64,000 bases of DNA from Streptomyces sp. Go-475 (GTDB lineage Bacteria; Actinomycetota; Actinomycetes; Streptomycetales; Streptomycetaceae), in contig NZ_CP026121.1 in NCBI RefSeq assembly GCF_003330845.1, positions 4,011,501 through 4,075,500 on the forward strand, written 5' to 3'. The notes beneath the pieces are model-generated. The model was not told where the DNA came from, did no database searches, and saw nothing but the letters and a program-made list of their open reading frames with translations. Made by a program: the position numbers and the translations under genes. This document shows positions 17,406 to 25,729 of the stretch, one piece after another. Position 1 is the stretch's first letter. Each line of letters begins with the position of its first letter.

Positions 17406-18242
17406 GTGTCTGACTCCGTGAACACCCCTGAAACCCCGCCCCAGCCCCCCGCCCCCGGCGTCTCCCTCCGGCACACCCGGGCCAAGGGAGAGCCGCGCTT
17501 CCCCGACGGGCCGAAGGCCGACCCCGCCGGGTCGCACTTCGAGCGGCGGATCCGGAGTTTCCAGCCCCGGCGGAGCCGGGTCACAGCCGGTCAGGCCGAC
17601 GCTCTGCAGCGGCTCTGGCCCAAGTGGGGCCTCGACATCGACGGCAGCCGGACCCTCGACCTGCCCGACCTGTTCGGCAACGACAACCCCGTCGTCCTGG
17701 AGATCGGCTTCGGCATGGGCGAGGCCACCGCCCAGATGGCCGCGGCCGACCCCGCCACCAACATCCTCGCCGTCGACGTCCACACCCCCGGCCAGGGCAA
17801 CCTGCTCAATCTCGCCGACCGGAACGGCCTGTCCAACATCCGGGTCGCCAACGGCGACGCGATCATCCTGCTCCGCGAGATGCTCGCCCCGGACTCCCTC
17901 GACGGCCTGCGCGTCTACTTCCCCGACCCCTGGCCCAAGAAGCGGCACCACAAGCGCAGGCTCATCCAGCCGGCCTTCCTGACCCTGGCCGCCACCCGCC
18001 TCCGGCCCGGCGCGATCCTGCACTGCGCCACCGACTGGGAGCCGTACGCCGAACAGATGCTCGACGTCCTCACGGCCCACCCCGACTTCGAGAACACGCA
18101 GGCGGACGGCGGCTTCGCACCGCGCCCCGACTTCCGGCCGCTGACCCGTTTCGAGGGCCAGGGACTGGACAAGGGACATGTCGTGAACGACCTCCTCTTC
18201 CGCCGCGTACAGCACGTGGACCAACCCCCCACCGGCGCCTGA
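17406..18242 (+). CDS. trmB: tRNA (guanine-N7)-methyltransferase TrmB
   Basis: A 278-residue SAM-dependent methyltransferase that forms m7G46 in tRNA. The SAM-binding motif EIGFGMGEAT (about residues 96-105) and acidic post-motif AVDVH are followed by the TrmB hallmark VYFPDPWPKKRHHKRRL, and it ends with a conserved TRFEGQG segment. The N-terminal extension of roughly 60 residues is Pro/Arg rich, as is usual in actinomycetes. GTG 17406 is the start in frame with the domain. Upstream codons run into the repeat and look non-coding. Confidence 0.92.
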   Translation: MSDSVNTPETPPQPPAPGVSLRHTRAKGEPRFPDGPKADPAGSHFERRIRSFQPRRSRVTAGQADALQRLWPKWGLDIDGSRTLDLPDLFGNDNPVVLEIGFGMGEATAQMAAADPATNILAVDVHTPGQGNLLNLADRNGLSNIRVANGDAIILLREMLAPDSLDGLRVYFPDPWPKKRHHKRRLIQPAFLTLAATRLRPGAILHCATDWEPYAEQMLDVLTAHPDFENTQADGGFAPRPDFRPLTRFEGQGLDKGHVVNDLLFRRVQHVDQPPTGA

Positions 18243-18299
18243 CCGCACCCGCACGTCTCCGCCTGCGGACAGCGCCCCTCCGTCGTTAGGGTCAATGCC

Positions 18300-19640
18300 G
18301 TGGCCACCTGCCCCCCACACCCGTCGTACCCCAGCGGCCCCACCGACGGCGCGCCCACGCCCGGCGCCCCCGGCGCCCTGCGGCACGCCCACTGGTGGCA
18401 GCGCCCCTGGGTGCGCTACGGCGCGCCGACCACGCTCCTCGCGCTCTCCGGCCTGGTCATCCTCGCCCTGGTCCGCGAAGAGACGGGCACGGAAGGGTTC
18501 CTGGTCGGACTCGGGCTGGCCGTCCTCCCGGTGCCGCTGCTCATCGCCGCGTTCCGCTGGCTGGACCGGGTCGAGCCGGGCCCCTGGCGGAACCTGGTGT
18601 TCTGCTTCGCCTGGGGCGCCTGCGCGGCGGCGCTGATAGCGATCGTCGCCAACAGCTTCGCGACGCGATGGATAGCGACGGCGACCGCGGACCCGGCCGG
18701 CGCGGACACCCTCGGCGCGACCGTCATAGCCCCCGTGGTCGAGGAGTCGGCCAAGGCGGCGGCCGTCTTACTGGTCTTCCTCTTCCGCCGCCGCGACTTC
18801 ACCGGCATCGTCGACGGAGTCGTCATAGCCGGTGTCACCGCCACCGGCTTCGCGTTCACGGAGAACATCCTCTACCTGGGCACCGCCTTCGGCACCGACC
18901 AGCTCACCGGCCACACCGGCATCGCCTCCGTCACGGCGGCGACCTTCTTCGTGCGCATCGTCATGTCGCCGTTCGCGCACCCGCTCTTCACCGTGCTCAC
19001 CGGCATCGGCTTCGGCATCGCCGCGCTCTCGGCGGACCGCCGCCCCGTCCGCCGCGTCGCCTTCCCCCTCGCCGGGCTGCTGCTCGCGATGGGCATGCAC
19101 GCGATGTGGAACGGCTCGTCGGCGTTCGGCGAGTACGGCTTCTTCGCCGTGTACGCGGCGTTCATGGTGCCCATCTTCGGTCTGCTGACCTGGCTGGTGG
19201 TCTGGACGCGGCAGCGGGAGCTCAGGACCGTACGGGAGGAGCTGCCCGCGTACGCCGTGGCCGGCTGGCTGACCCCGGTCGAGCCGTACGCGCTCGGCTC
19301 GATGCGGGCCCGGCGGATCGCCCGCCAGTACGCCCGCCGGCACGCGGGGAAGGCCGCGGCGCGGGAGGTGGCGCGGTACGAGGCGTACGCGACGTCCCTG
19401 GCGTTCCTGCGGCACCGGGCCGGCCGCGGCCGGGTCGGTGCCGACTTCGTCGTCCGGGAACGGGAGCTCCTCGACGAACTGTGGCGGCGCCGGGAGACGG
19501 CCCGCCCCGCGCTGGATCACGCGGCCCGGATCACGGCCCCTCCGGTCCCGGTGGCGGCCCCGCCCTGGCCGGTGTACGGGGTGTACGGCTACGGCCACCA
19601 GCCGACGCCGTACCCCGCCTACAACCCGTACCGCTCCTAG
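18300..19640 (+). CDS. PrsW-family intramembrane metalloprotease
   Basis: A 446-residue polytopic membrane protein of the PrsW/CAAX-like intramembrane protease family. Hydrophobic helices fill about residues 40-320. The catalytic motifs are EESAKAAAV (EExxK), FAFTENILY (ExxxY) and HAMWNGS (H with downstream N). PrsW in Bacillus cleaves the anti-sigma factor RsiW at site 1. The substrate here is unknown, but two sigma/anti-sigma systems lie nearby. The C-terminal 120 residues are soluble and Tyr/Pro rich, ending in repeated YGYG/YPAYNPY. GTG 18300 is the first start that precedes the domain. It ends 20 bp from the convergent aldo/keto reductase. Confidence 0.85.
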   Translation: MATCPPHPSYPSGPTDGAPTPGAPGALRHAHWWQRPWVRYGAPTTLLALSGLVILALVREETGTEGFLVGLGLAVLPVPLLIAAFRWLDRVEPGPWRNLVFCFAWGACAAALIAIVANSFATRWIATATADPAGADTLGATVIAPVVEESAKAAAVLLVFLFRRRDFTGIVDGVVIAGVTATGFAFTENILYLGTAFGTDQLTGHTGIASVTAATFFVRIVMSPFAHPLFTVLTGIGFGIAALSADRRPVRRVAFPLAGLLLAMGMHAMWNGSSAFGEYGFFAVYAAFMVPIFGLLTWLVVWTRQRELRTVREELPAYAVAGWLTPVEPYALGSMRARRIARQYARRHAGKAAAREVARYEAYATSLAFLRHRAGRGRVGADFVVRERELLDELWRRRETARPALDHAARITAPPVPVAAPPWPVYGVYGYGHQPTPYPAYNPYRS

Positions 19641-19660
19641 GGGGTGTCCCCGGGCCCGCT

Positions 19661-20605
19661 TCAGGCAGAGGCCTCCGTGAGCCGCTCCACCTCCGCCTCG
19701 GAGAGGGTCAGCTCGCCCACGCCCAGCAGCGCGGGCAGCTGTTCCACCGTCCGCGCGGAGGCGATCGGCGCCGCCACGGTCGGCTGCGCGGCGAGCCAGG
19801 CCAGCGCCACGGTGGCGACGGGCACGTCATGCGCCGAGGAGATCTCGTCGAGGGCGTCGAGGACCTTCCGCCCGCGCTCGGTCTCCAGGTGCCGCGCGGC
19901 ACTGCCCGCCCGCGCGCTGTCGACGGTCGTACCGGGCCGGTACTTGCCCGTGAGGAAGCCGGAGGCGAGCGCGTAGTACGGAACGGCGGCGAGACCGCTC
20001 CGCTCGGCGAGGTCCTGGAGTTCGCCCTCGTAGGTGTCGCGGGAGACCAGGTTGTAGTGGGGCTGGAGGGCCACGTACCGGGCGAGCCCCTCGCGGTCGG
20101 AGAACTCCAGGGACGCCCGCAGCCGCTCCGCCGAGATGTTGGAGGCGGCGATGTGGCGCACCTTCCCGGCCTTCACGAGGTCGTCGAGGGCGCCGATGAT
20201 CTCCTCCACCGGCACCTCGGGCTGGTCGAAGTGCGTGTAGTAGAGGTCGATGTAGTCGGTGCCGAGGCGGCGCAGGGAGGCGTCGGCGGCGGCCTTGATG
20301 TTGGCGGCGGACAGTCCCTGGAACTCGGGGTGCTGGCTGACCTTCGTGGCGACGACGACATCGGCGCGGTTGCCGCGCGCCCGGAGCCACCTGCCGAGGA
20401 CGGTCTCGGACTCACCGCCCTGGTTGCCCTCGACCCACGCCGAGTAGACGTCGGCGGTGTCGACGAAGTTGCCGCCGGCGGCGGTGTAGGCGTCGAGGAC
20501 GGCGAACGACTGGTCCTCGTCGGCGGTCCAGCCGAAGACGTTGCCGCCGAGGGCGAGCGGGAAGACCTCGAGGTCGGAGGAGCCGAGTTTGCGCAGAGAA
20601 GTCAT
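19661..20605 (-). CDS. aldo/keto reductase
   Basis: A 314-residue NADPH-dependent aldo/keto reductase with the TIM-barrel AKR pattern. It opens with MTSLRKLGSSDLEVFPLALG and GGNFVDTADVY carries the catalytic Asp and Tyr. VATKVSQHPEFQGLS supplies the Lys, YIDLYYTHFDQP the His, and VALAWLAAQPTVAAPIASAR the C-terminal cofactor-binding segment. It probably reduces aldehydes or ketones of unknown origin. The start is the ATG at 20605, where the conserved N-terminus begins. It is a single gene, divergent in content from its neighbours. Confidence 0.9.
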   Translation of the reverse strand: MTSLRKLGSSDLEVFPLALGGNVFGWTADEDQSFAVLDAYTAAGGNFVDTADVYSAWVEGNQGGESETVLGRWLRARGNRADVVVATKVSQHPEFQGLSAANIKAAADASLRRLGTDYIDLYYTHFDQPEVPVEEIIGALDDLVKAGKVRHIAASNISAERLRASLEFSDREGLARYVALQPHYNLVSRDTYEGELQDLAERSGLAAVPYYALASGFLTGKYRPGTTVDSARAGSAARHLETERGRKVLDALDEISSAHDVPVATVALAWLAAQPTVAAPIASARTVEQLPALLGVGELTLSEAEVERLTEASA

Positions 20606-20700
20606 GTCCCGTGTCAACGGCCGTGCGGGGGAGGCTGATTCCACAGCGGACGCAAAACTCCCGTAAACGCCCCTCCGCACGGAACCGAGGACGCGGTTGC

Positions 20701-21732
20701 TCAGACGCTCAGGCCCTTGCCGCGCAGCCAGGCCAGCGGGTCGATCCCGCTGCCGGAACCGCCGGAGTGCACCTCGAGGTGGAGGTGGGCACCGGTGACG
20801 TTGCCGGTGGCGCCGACGCGGCCGATGACGTCGCCCGTGCTGACCTTCTGGCCGACGCTGACGCCGATCGACGACTGGTGCGCGTACCAGATCTCCGTGC
20901 CGTCATCGAGGGTCAGGACGGTCTTGTAGCCGTACGAACCGCTCCAGCCCGCCTCGGTGATGGTGCCGCTGTGCACCGCCTTGATCGGCGTGCCCGTGGG
21001 GGCGGCGAAGTCGAGGCCGGTGTGGTAGCCGGAGGACCAGTAGGCGCCGGCCTGACCGAAGGTCGAGGTGATGGTGTACGAGGAGGTGGGCAGCGTGTAC
21101 TGCTTGGCGAGGGCGGCGAGCCGCTCGGCCTCGGCCTTCTTCCGGGCCTCCTCCTCCGCCTTCCGCTTGGCTTCGGCGGCCTTGGCCTTGGCTTCCTGCT
21201 CGGCCTTGGCGGCGGCTTCCTTGGCGGCCTTCTCGGCGGCGGCCGCGGCTTCTTCGGCGGCCTTGGTCTCGATCTGGTCCTGCTGGTGCTCGGCCTGGGC
21301 CATGATCCGGGCGCGCAGCGCCTCGCCGGCGCCGGAGCCGCCCTGCTCGGTGTCCGCCGTGGCGGTGCCGAGGCTGCTGAGCGGGGTCGCGGAGCCCTGG
21401 GGGGTGTCGTCGTCCGAGATGAGGGAACCCACCGAGGGAAGGTCCGGCACGGAGATCGACACCGGCGGCTTGCCGGTCTGGGCGCTGGCCATGCCGCCGG
21501 CGCCCACGGCGGCTATGACGCCGACGCCCAGGACGGTGGAGCTGCGGGCGAGTCCTCCGCCGCGCTGCTTGGTGACGCGATGCCGGCCGCGGACGGGACG
21601 GATGGACTCCGCGGTGGGGTTCCATTCCTGGAACGGGCCCTCGTCGGTGCGCTGACCTCCGTAGCCGAAGGTCTCGGTGTCGCGCTGGTTCTGCGCGAAC
21701 GGGGCCGCGGGGGCAGGCCGGTTGGACGCCAC
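20701..21732 (-). CDS. M23-family peptidoglycan endopeptidase
   Basis: A 343-residue LytM-type metallopeptidase. The N-terminus is a basic cytoplasmic stretch followed by a signal/anchor helix (about 60-85, STVLGVGVIAAVGAGGMASA). A long Ala/Glu/Lys-rich coiled coil follows (about 140-210), then the M23 domain (about 220-343). The zinc-binding residues are in YHTGLDFAAPTGTP and GAHLHLEVHSGG. These enzymes cut peptide crosslinks during growth or germination. GTG 21732 is preceded by AAAGGAGT. Expression is probably controlled by the c-di-AMP riboswitch directly upstream, as for Rpf and NlpC/P60 hydrolases in actinomycetes. Confidence 0.9.
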   Translation of the reverse strand: MASNRPAPAAPFAQNQRDTETFGYGGQRTDEGPFQEWNPTAESIRPVRGRHRVTKQRGGGLARSSTVLGVGVIAAVGAGGMASAQTGKPPVSISVPDLPSVGSLISDDDTPQGSATPLSSLGTATADTEQGGSGAGEALRARIMAQAEHQQDQIETKAAEEAAAAAEKAAKEAAAKAEQEAKAKAAEAKRKAEEEARKKAEAERLAALAKQYTLPTSSYTITSTFGQAGAYWSSGYHTGLDFAAPTGTPIKAVHSGTITEAGWSGSYGYKTVLTLDDGTEIWYAHQSSIGVSVGQKVSTGDVIGRVGATGNVTGAHLHLEVHSGGSGSGIDPLAWLRGKGLSV

Positions 21733-21746
21733 GTGGGCGTACTCCT

Positions 21747-21905
21747 TTCCTTCCTTCTCGCCTACCGGGTTAGCTGACGGGTTCGGAGCAGGAAGGTCTC
21801 CTACGCGCGTATACCGACCGTGCTTCCACGGCGGTATGCGCGCGATTCACCCCAAGTGGTGGTTCCCCGGTTCCCTTTCGGGATTCGGCGCGTGCGCACG
21901 GAGCC
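21747..21905 (-). promoter_or_regulatory. c-di-AMP riboswitch (ydaO/yuaA class)
   Basis: On the minus strand the leader carries the conserved ydaO blocks in order. These are CCGAATCCCG, GGGAACCGGGGAACC, TTGGGGTGAATC, a variable hairpin, AGGAGACCTTCCTGCTCCG, and then AACCCGTCAGCTAACC with GGTAGGCGAGAAGG, ending just before the ribosome-binding site of the M23 gene. In actinomycetes this class typically represses cell-wall hydrolase genes when c-di-AMP is high. The BldD- or promoter-like sequences further upstream (to about 22090) were not resolved. Confidence 0.88.
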
Positions 21906-22148
21906 GCCTTCTGTGACGGCTGGGACGACCGCGCTGCGTTATCGAACGTTAATAGACGCGCGGTGTGTATTCCAGCGATTCCGCTTGATCATTAACCTTT
22001 TTCGCGCGGACTTACCCGCCATGACCGGCCTAAATCGGGCGAGTTGACTGCCACGTAAGTGACTCACGGGTTTTGACAGTTCGTCAGTCGTTATGCGGAG
22101 CGATGCGATTCGCTCACCTAAAGTGACGGAGGGTCCAGAGGAAACACC

Positions 22149-22184
22149 GAGGGCCGGAACCCTTTCGGATTCCGGCCCTCGGCC
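22149..22184 (-). terminator. stem-loop terminator downstream of the initiator tRNA
   Basis: A perfect stem GAGGGCCGGAA/TTCCGGCCCTC with a short loop begins 6 bp after the tRNA 3' end. There is no long T tract, which is common for Streptomyces terminators. Confidence 0.75.
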
Positions 22185-22189
22185 TTCAG

Positions 22190-22263
22190 TAGCGGGGACA
22201 GGATTTGAACCTGCGACCTCTGGGTTATGAGCCCAGCGAGCTACCGAGCTGCTCCACCCCGCG
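22190..22263 (-). tRNA. tRNA-fMet (CAT), initiator
   Basis: A 74-nt cloverleaf on the minus strand. It starts CGCGGGG, giving an unpaired first acceptor position. The anticodon stem has three consecutive G-C pairs (GGGCTCATAACCC), and the T arm is GGTTCAAATCC. The mismatch at position 1-72 and the GGG/CCC stem mark it as an initiator tRNA and not elongator Met. CCA is not encoded. Confidence 0.93.
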
Positions 22264-22435
22264 TCGTTGTGACACCAGTGTACGCCATCCGCGGGACCGC
22301 TCGCGCACACCCGCCGCTCAGCCGCCCGGGCATGCCTCGGGGGCGGCACGGGCGCAGGAGCTGTCGGGCCGATCGGCCCGCGATCAGCACGACGGGTGGC
22401 GGCCGCACTCCGTAACGACAGGTCGTGGCCCGCAC

Positions 22436-23566
22436 TCAGTGCGACAGGTGGCGGTTCGGGGCCTTGGCCCGCTCCTCGTGTTCCGGCAGGACGACCACCT
22501 CCACTCCCCCGGCGGCGAGGACACCGCTGCCGTCGGCCGCGGCCACGAAGGTGTCCGGCTCACGCCAGGCCGTGACGACCCTCCGTACGCCCGCGTCGAG
22601 GATCAGCCGGGCGCAGGGTGCGGGGCGGGAGGCGCGGTGGGCGCACGGCTCCAGGCTGCTGTACACCGTCGCGCCGGGCAGGCGCGGGTCGGCCGGGTCG
22701 ATCTTGGCCAGGGCCGCCTCCTCCGCGTGCACGACCGGGTCGCCGCCCTCGCGGGAGTGGCCGCGGGCCAGTTCCGTGCCGTCGGCCGCGACCACCACCG
22801 CGCCCACGCTGAACGCCGTGTCCGACGGCGGGCACTCTTCCGCCAGTGCGCAGGCGCGGGCCAGCCAGTGGTGGTCGGCCGCGACCGGGAGGGGGCCGGT
22901 GCCCGGGGCGGTCGGCTCGTAGCGCATGAGGACGACGTCCTCGATCCGCCGGGTCTCCAGCAGCCGGAGCCGGCCGGACTGGTAGCCGCCGGGGCCGAAG
23001 AGGCGGGGTGCCGCCGGGTCGCCCACGAAGAGCGGGGCGAGGACCAGCTGGAGTTCGTCGGCGAGGCCCTGGGTGAGGAGCTGGGTGTGGATCACGCCGC
23101 CGCCCTCGACCATGAGGCGCCGTACGCCCCGGACGTCGTGCAGGTGGGTGAGGAGCCGCCGCCAGTCGAGGCCGGGGCCGAGGGGGACGACGTCGGTGGC
23201 GAGGCCGAGGGCGCGGGCGCGTTCGGCGCCCTGGTCGGTGGTGTAGAGGACCTTCGCGCCGCCGGTGTGCCAGAAGCGGGCGTCCGGGTCGAGCTCGCCC
23301 GTGCCGCTGACGGTGACCTTGAGGGGGTACTCCGGCTTGCCCGCGGCGGTGCGGGCGGCGCGCCGCTCCGCGGAGTTGACCAGGAGGCGCGGGTTGTCGG
23401 CGCGGATCGTGCCGGCGCCGACCAGGATCGCGTCGACGGACGCCCGGACCTCGTCGACCCGGTCGAAGTCGGCGGGGCCGGACAGCAGGAGGCGTTCGGG
23501 TCCGGTGTCGTCCAGGTAGCCGTCGAGGGAGACGGCGGCGGACAGCAGGACGTACGGGTGGGGCAT
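22436..23566 (-). CDS. RibD-like bifunctional enzyme with reversed domain order (reductase then deaminase)
   Basis: A 376-residue protein. Residues 1-215 are the RibD C-terminal/DHFR-like pyrimidine reductase fold (MPHPYVLLSAAVSLDGYLDD, AILVGAGTIRADNP, LMVEGGGVIHTQLL). Residues about 235-376 are a CDA-type zinc deaminase (VVHAEEAAL, SSLEPCAHRASRPAPCARL). Classical RibD has the deaminase first, so this is a domain-swapped fusion. Together with GTP cyclohydrolase II it could make 5-amino-6-ribitylamino-uracil phosphate, the precursor of riboflavin, coenzyme F420 chromophore and related pyrimidines. It is divergent from a MarR gene, and a palindromic operator lies between them. The ATG is at 23566. 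Confidence 0.82.
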   Translation of the reverse strand: MPHPYVLLSAAVSLDGYLDDTGPERLLLSGPADFDRVDEVRASVDAILVGAGTIRADNPRLLVNSAERRAARTAAGKPEYPLKVTVSGTGELDPDARFWHTGGAKVLYTTDQGAERARALGLATDVVPLGPGLDWRRLLTHLHDVRGVRRLMVEGGGVIHTQLLTQGLADELQLVLAPLFVGDPAAPRLFGPGGYQSGRLRLLETRRIEDVVLMRYEPTAPGTGPLPVAADHHWLARACALAEECPPSDTAFSVGAVVVAADGTELARGHSREGGDPVVHAEEAALAKIDPADPRLPGATVYSSLEPCAHRASRPAPCARLILDAGVRRVVTAWREPDTFVAAADGSGVLAAGGVEVVVLPEHEERAKAPNRHLSH

Positions 23567-23611
23567 CGACGCTCCGCGGCTGGTCGGGACGGCGGACGGG
23601 ACAGGGCTTGG

Positions 23612-23623
23612 TTCAAGTTTGAA
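23612..23623. promoter_or_regulatory. candidate MarR operator in ribD-marR spacer
   Basis: TTCAAGTTTGAA is a near-perfect 12-bp palindrome in the 76-bp divergent spacer. Related palindromes occur twice upstream of the GTP cyclohydrolase gene (24187-24246). The shared motif suggests one regulator, most likely the adjacent MarR protein, controls all three genes. Confidence 0.6.
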
Positions 23624-23642
23624 ACAAACCTACACTGGCGGC

Positions 23643-24158
23643 ATGACGACTCGCTGGCTCACCCCCGAGGAGCAGCGCGCCTGGCGCGCCTACATCGCCG
23701 CCTCGCTGCTCCTGGAGGACGCGATCGACCGGCAGCTCCAGCAGGACGCCGGCATGCCGCACCTGTACTACTCCATCCTGTCCGTCCTGTCGGAGTCCCC
23801 GGAACGGCGGCTGCGCATGACCGATCTCGCCGAGCGGCTGAAGATCACGCGCAGCCGGCTGACCTACGCGGTGACGCGGCTGGAGAAGGACGGCATGGTG
23901 CGGCGCGAGGCCTGCCCCCACGACAAGCGGGGCAGCATCGCGGCCCTGACCGACGAGGGCTTCGCCGTCCTGGAGCGGGCGGCGCCCGGGCATGTCGAGA
24001 CGGTGCGGAGCTTCCTGTTCGACCGGCTCAGCGCGGAGCAGGTGGGGCAGTTGGAGGAGATCTCGGCGGCGATCGCCCAGGGCCTCCAGGGGGAGGGGAC
24101 GCGGCCGGACTCGGACGACGTGCCGTGGCGGCGGAGGGCCTCGTCGGCCTGTTCGTGA
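23643..24158 (+). CDS. MarR family transcriptional regulator (RibD/RibA neighbour)
   Basis: A 171-residue winged-helix MarR protein. N-terminal dimerisation helices carry WRAYIAASLLLEDAIDRQL. The winged helix (about 60-115) has RMTDLAERLKITRSRLTYAVTRLEKDGMVRRE followed by the wing CPHDKRGSIAALTDEG, and the C-terminal helices begin VLERAAPGHVETVR. ATG 23643 is chosen because the conserved MTTRWLTPEEQ starts there. It sits between the domain-swapped RibD and GTP cyclohydrolase II genes and probably represses both in response to a flavin or pyrimidine intermediate. That ligand is inference. Confidence 0.85.
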   Translation: MTTRWLTPEEQRAWRAYIAASLLLEDAIDRQLQQDAGMPHLYYSILSVLSESPERRLRMTDLAERLKITRSRLTYAVTRLEKDGMVRREACPHDKRGSIAALTDEGFAVLERAAPGHVETVRSFLFDRLSAEQVGQLEEISAAIAQGLQGEGTRPDSDDVPWRRRASSACS

Positions 24159-24186
24159 CGCGCGCCACAGGGGCCGCATTCTGATT

Positions 24187-24246
24187 GCTTCAAATTTAAA
24201 GCACGAGTAGGGTTCCGATCGTGGTTCTGCTTCAAATCTGAAGCAG
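24187..24246. promoter_or_regulatory. paired TTCAAA-type palindromes upstream of ribA
   Basis: Two operator-like palindromes lie in the 155-bp marR-ribA spacer. GCTTCAAATTTAAAGC is at 24187-24202. CTGCTTCAAATCTGAAGCAG at 24227-24246 has perfect 8-bp arms. Both match the palindrome upstream of marR/ribD, and they lie about 40 bp apart, centre to centre. Confidence 0.65.
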
Positions 24247-24313
24247 TACGGCTGTGCAGCCGAACAGGAATACGGCCGAGCAGCCGACAGGAAACGGAAC
24301 CCGGAGGCCCCGC

Positions 24314-24955
24314 ATGCCCGACACCCCCGCCGTCATCGCCACCCCGCGCTCCCGCGTCCGGGTCCCCCTGCGCTTCCACGACGGCTACGAGGTCGACGCC
24401 GAGCTCGTCACCTTCCACGGCCTGGCCGACGGCCAGGAGCACGTGGCCGTCGTCCTCGGCGAACCGGGCCCGGTCCCGCTGGTGCGGCTGCACTCCGAGT
24501 GCCTGACCGGGGACGTGTTCGGCTCGGCCCGCTGCGACTGCGGGCCCCAGCTGCGCGAGGCGGTCGAGCGCATCGCCGAGCGCGGCGGCGTGCTCCTCTA
24601 CCTCCGCCAGGAGGGCCGGGGCATCGGCCTCTACAACAAGCTCGACGCGTACGCCCTGCAGGACCAGGGCCTGGACACGTACGAGGCGAACGCGGCCCTG
24701 GGGCTGCCGGAGGACGCCCGCGACTACACCGCGGCGGCCCAGATGCTCCGGGCCCTGGGCATCGGCGAGCTGGACCTGCTCTCCAACAACCCCGACAAGG
24801 CGGGCCAGTTGCGCGAGCTGGGCGTCGGTGTGCGCGACCGCGTCCCCACCGGCGTCTTCACCACCGCGCACAACGTCCGCTACCTGCGCGCCAAGGTGCT
24901 GCAGACCCAGCACACGCTGCCGCTCGCCGCGCTGACGGAGCTCAGCGCCGGCTGA
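24314..24955 (+). CDS. ribA: GTP cyclohydrolase II
   Basis: A 213-residue stand-alone GTP cyclohydrolase II, without the DHBP synthase domain often fused in RibBA. The zinc cysteines are in HSECLTGDVFGSARCDCGPQ, the GTP/phosphate motif is LYLRQEGRGIGLYNKL, and the catalytic Tyr is kept in DAYALQDQGLDTYEAN. The retained Tyr argues for the standard reaction (GTP to 2,5-diamino-6-ribosylamino-pyrimidinone phosphate) and not the formamide-releasing paralogue type known in Streptomyces. GGAGG at 24303-24307 fixes ATG 24314. No lumazine or riboflavin synthase gene is adjacent. Confidence 0.9.
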   Translation: MPDTPAVIATPRSRVRVPLRFHDGYEVDAELVTFHGLADGQEHVAVVLGEPGPVPLVRLHSECLTGDVFGSARCDCGPQLREAVERIAERGGVLLYLRQEGRGIGLYNKLDAYALQDQGLDTYEANAALGLPEDARDYTAAAQMLRALGIGELDLLSNNPDKAGQLRELGVGVRDRVPTGVFTTAHNVRYLRAKVLQTQHTLPLAALTELSAG

Positions 24956-25045
24956 TCCGGCTGGAGCACTGAACGAGACTGCTTGTCCCTCGGCTCTTCG
25001 GGTACAGCCTTTGCAAGAAGGCGACCTCCGCTGCACCCAGAGCTT

Positions 25046-25567
25046 ATGGAAAGTGATCGTTTCGTGACCGATCTCGACGGCCCCGGCGACCACCGGGCGA
25101 GGAGACCGGACGACGGCCCGGAGTCCGTCGCGGCGCAGATCGCCGATGCCGTGGAGAGCCTGACGGACCTGTGGTCGGTCGCCGCCCAGGAGGCCTCCCT
25201 GCGGCTGTCCCCGCACCAGCTGCGGGCGCTGCGCGTCCTGCACGCGGCGCCCGGCCTGAACCTCACGGCCCTGGCGGACCGGTTGGACATCGGCCTCCCC
25301 ACGGCCAGCCGGCTCTGCGACCGCCTGGCGGCGGCGGGCCTCCTGGAGCGCGTCCCGCACCCGGACACCCGCCGCGAGGTGCTGCTGATGCTCACCCCGC
25401 ACGCCCGGCACGTGCTGGGCGAGGTCGCCGACCGCCGGACACGGGCCCTGGCAAAGGCCCTGACGGCGATGGAACCGGCCGAACGGGCGGCCTTGAGCAG
25501 GGGCCTGCGGGGGTTCCTCACGGCCCAGAACAGGCCGGCACGCCACGACAGGCCGCCCGGCGGCTAA
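25046..25567 (+). CDS. MarR family transcriptional regulator
   Basis: A 173-residue MarR protein. N-terminal helices are followed by the winged helix (about 85-130, LNLTALADRLDIGLPTASRLCDRLAAAGLLERV) and wing (PDTRREVLLMLTPHA). The C-terminal tail ends RPARHDRPPGG, and its coding sequence recurs 117 bp downstream as an imperfect repeat. ATG 25046 has a weak ribosome-binding site. GTG 25064, eight codons in, has GGAAAG ten bases before it and is an alternative. The related regulator at 26932-27426 and the sigma factor between them suggest a stress-signalling neighbourhood. Confidence 0.78.
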   Translation: MESDRFVTDLDGPGDHRARRPDDGPESVAAQIADAVESLTDLWSVAAQEASLRLSPHQLRALRVLHAAPGLNLTALADRLDIGLPTASRLCDRLAAAGLLERVPHPDTRREVLLMLTPHARHVLGEVADRRTRALAKALTAMEPAERAALSRGLRGFLTAQNRPARHDRPPGG

Positions 25568-25704
25568 CCGGAACGGGCCGCTACGCCCCCGGCAACCAGC
25601 CGGAACCGGCCCCCGGCAACCAGGGAACCGGTCTCCCGGCAGCGGACCGGTCCGTGCGCCACGACAGGCCGCCGGCACACCAGCCGGAACCCGGCCCTCA
25701 CGGC
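25538..25704. repeat. imperfect direct repeat at the marR 3' end
   Basis: The block CGCCACGACAGGCCGCC plus about 30 bp around it at 25538-25588 recurs at 25655-25704. Shorter repeats (CCCCCGGCAACCAG) sit between the two. The first copy encodes the end of the MarR protein and the second is non-coding, consistent with a local duplication. The spacer 25568-25729 contains no gene. Confidence 0.55.
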
Positions 25705-25729
25705 GACTTGGCCGAGGAGGGAGATCGTC

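Noticed and set aside
22054..22070. AGTGACTCAC near the M23 riboswitch promoter as a BldD box
   Set aside because: It fits only an older short form of the BldD motif with minimal spacing. There is no second half-site or conservation evidence.
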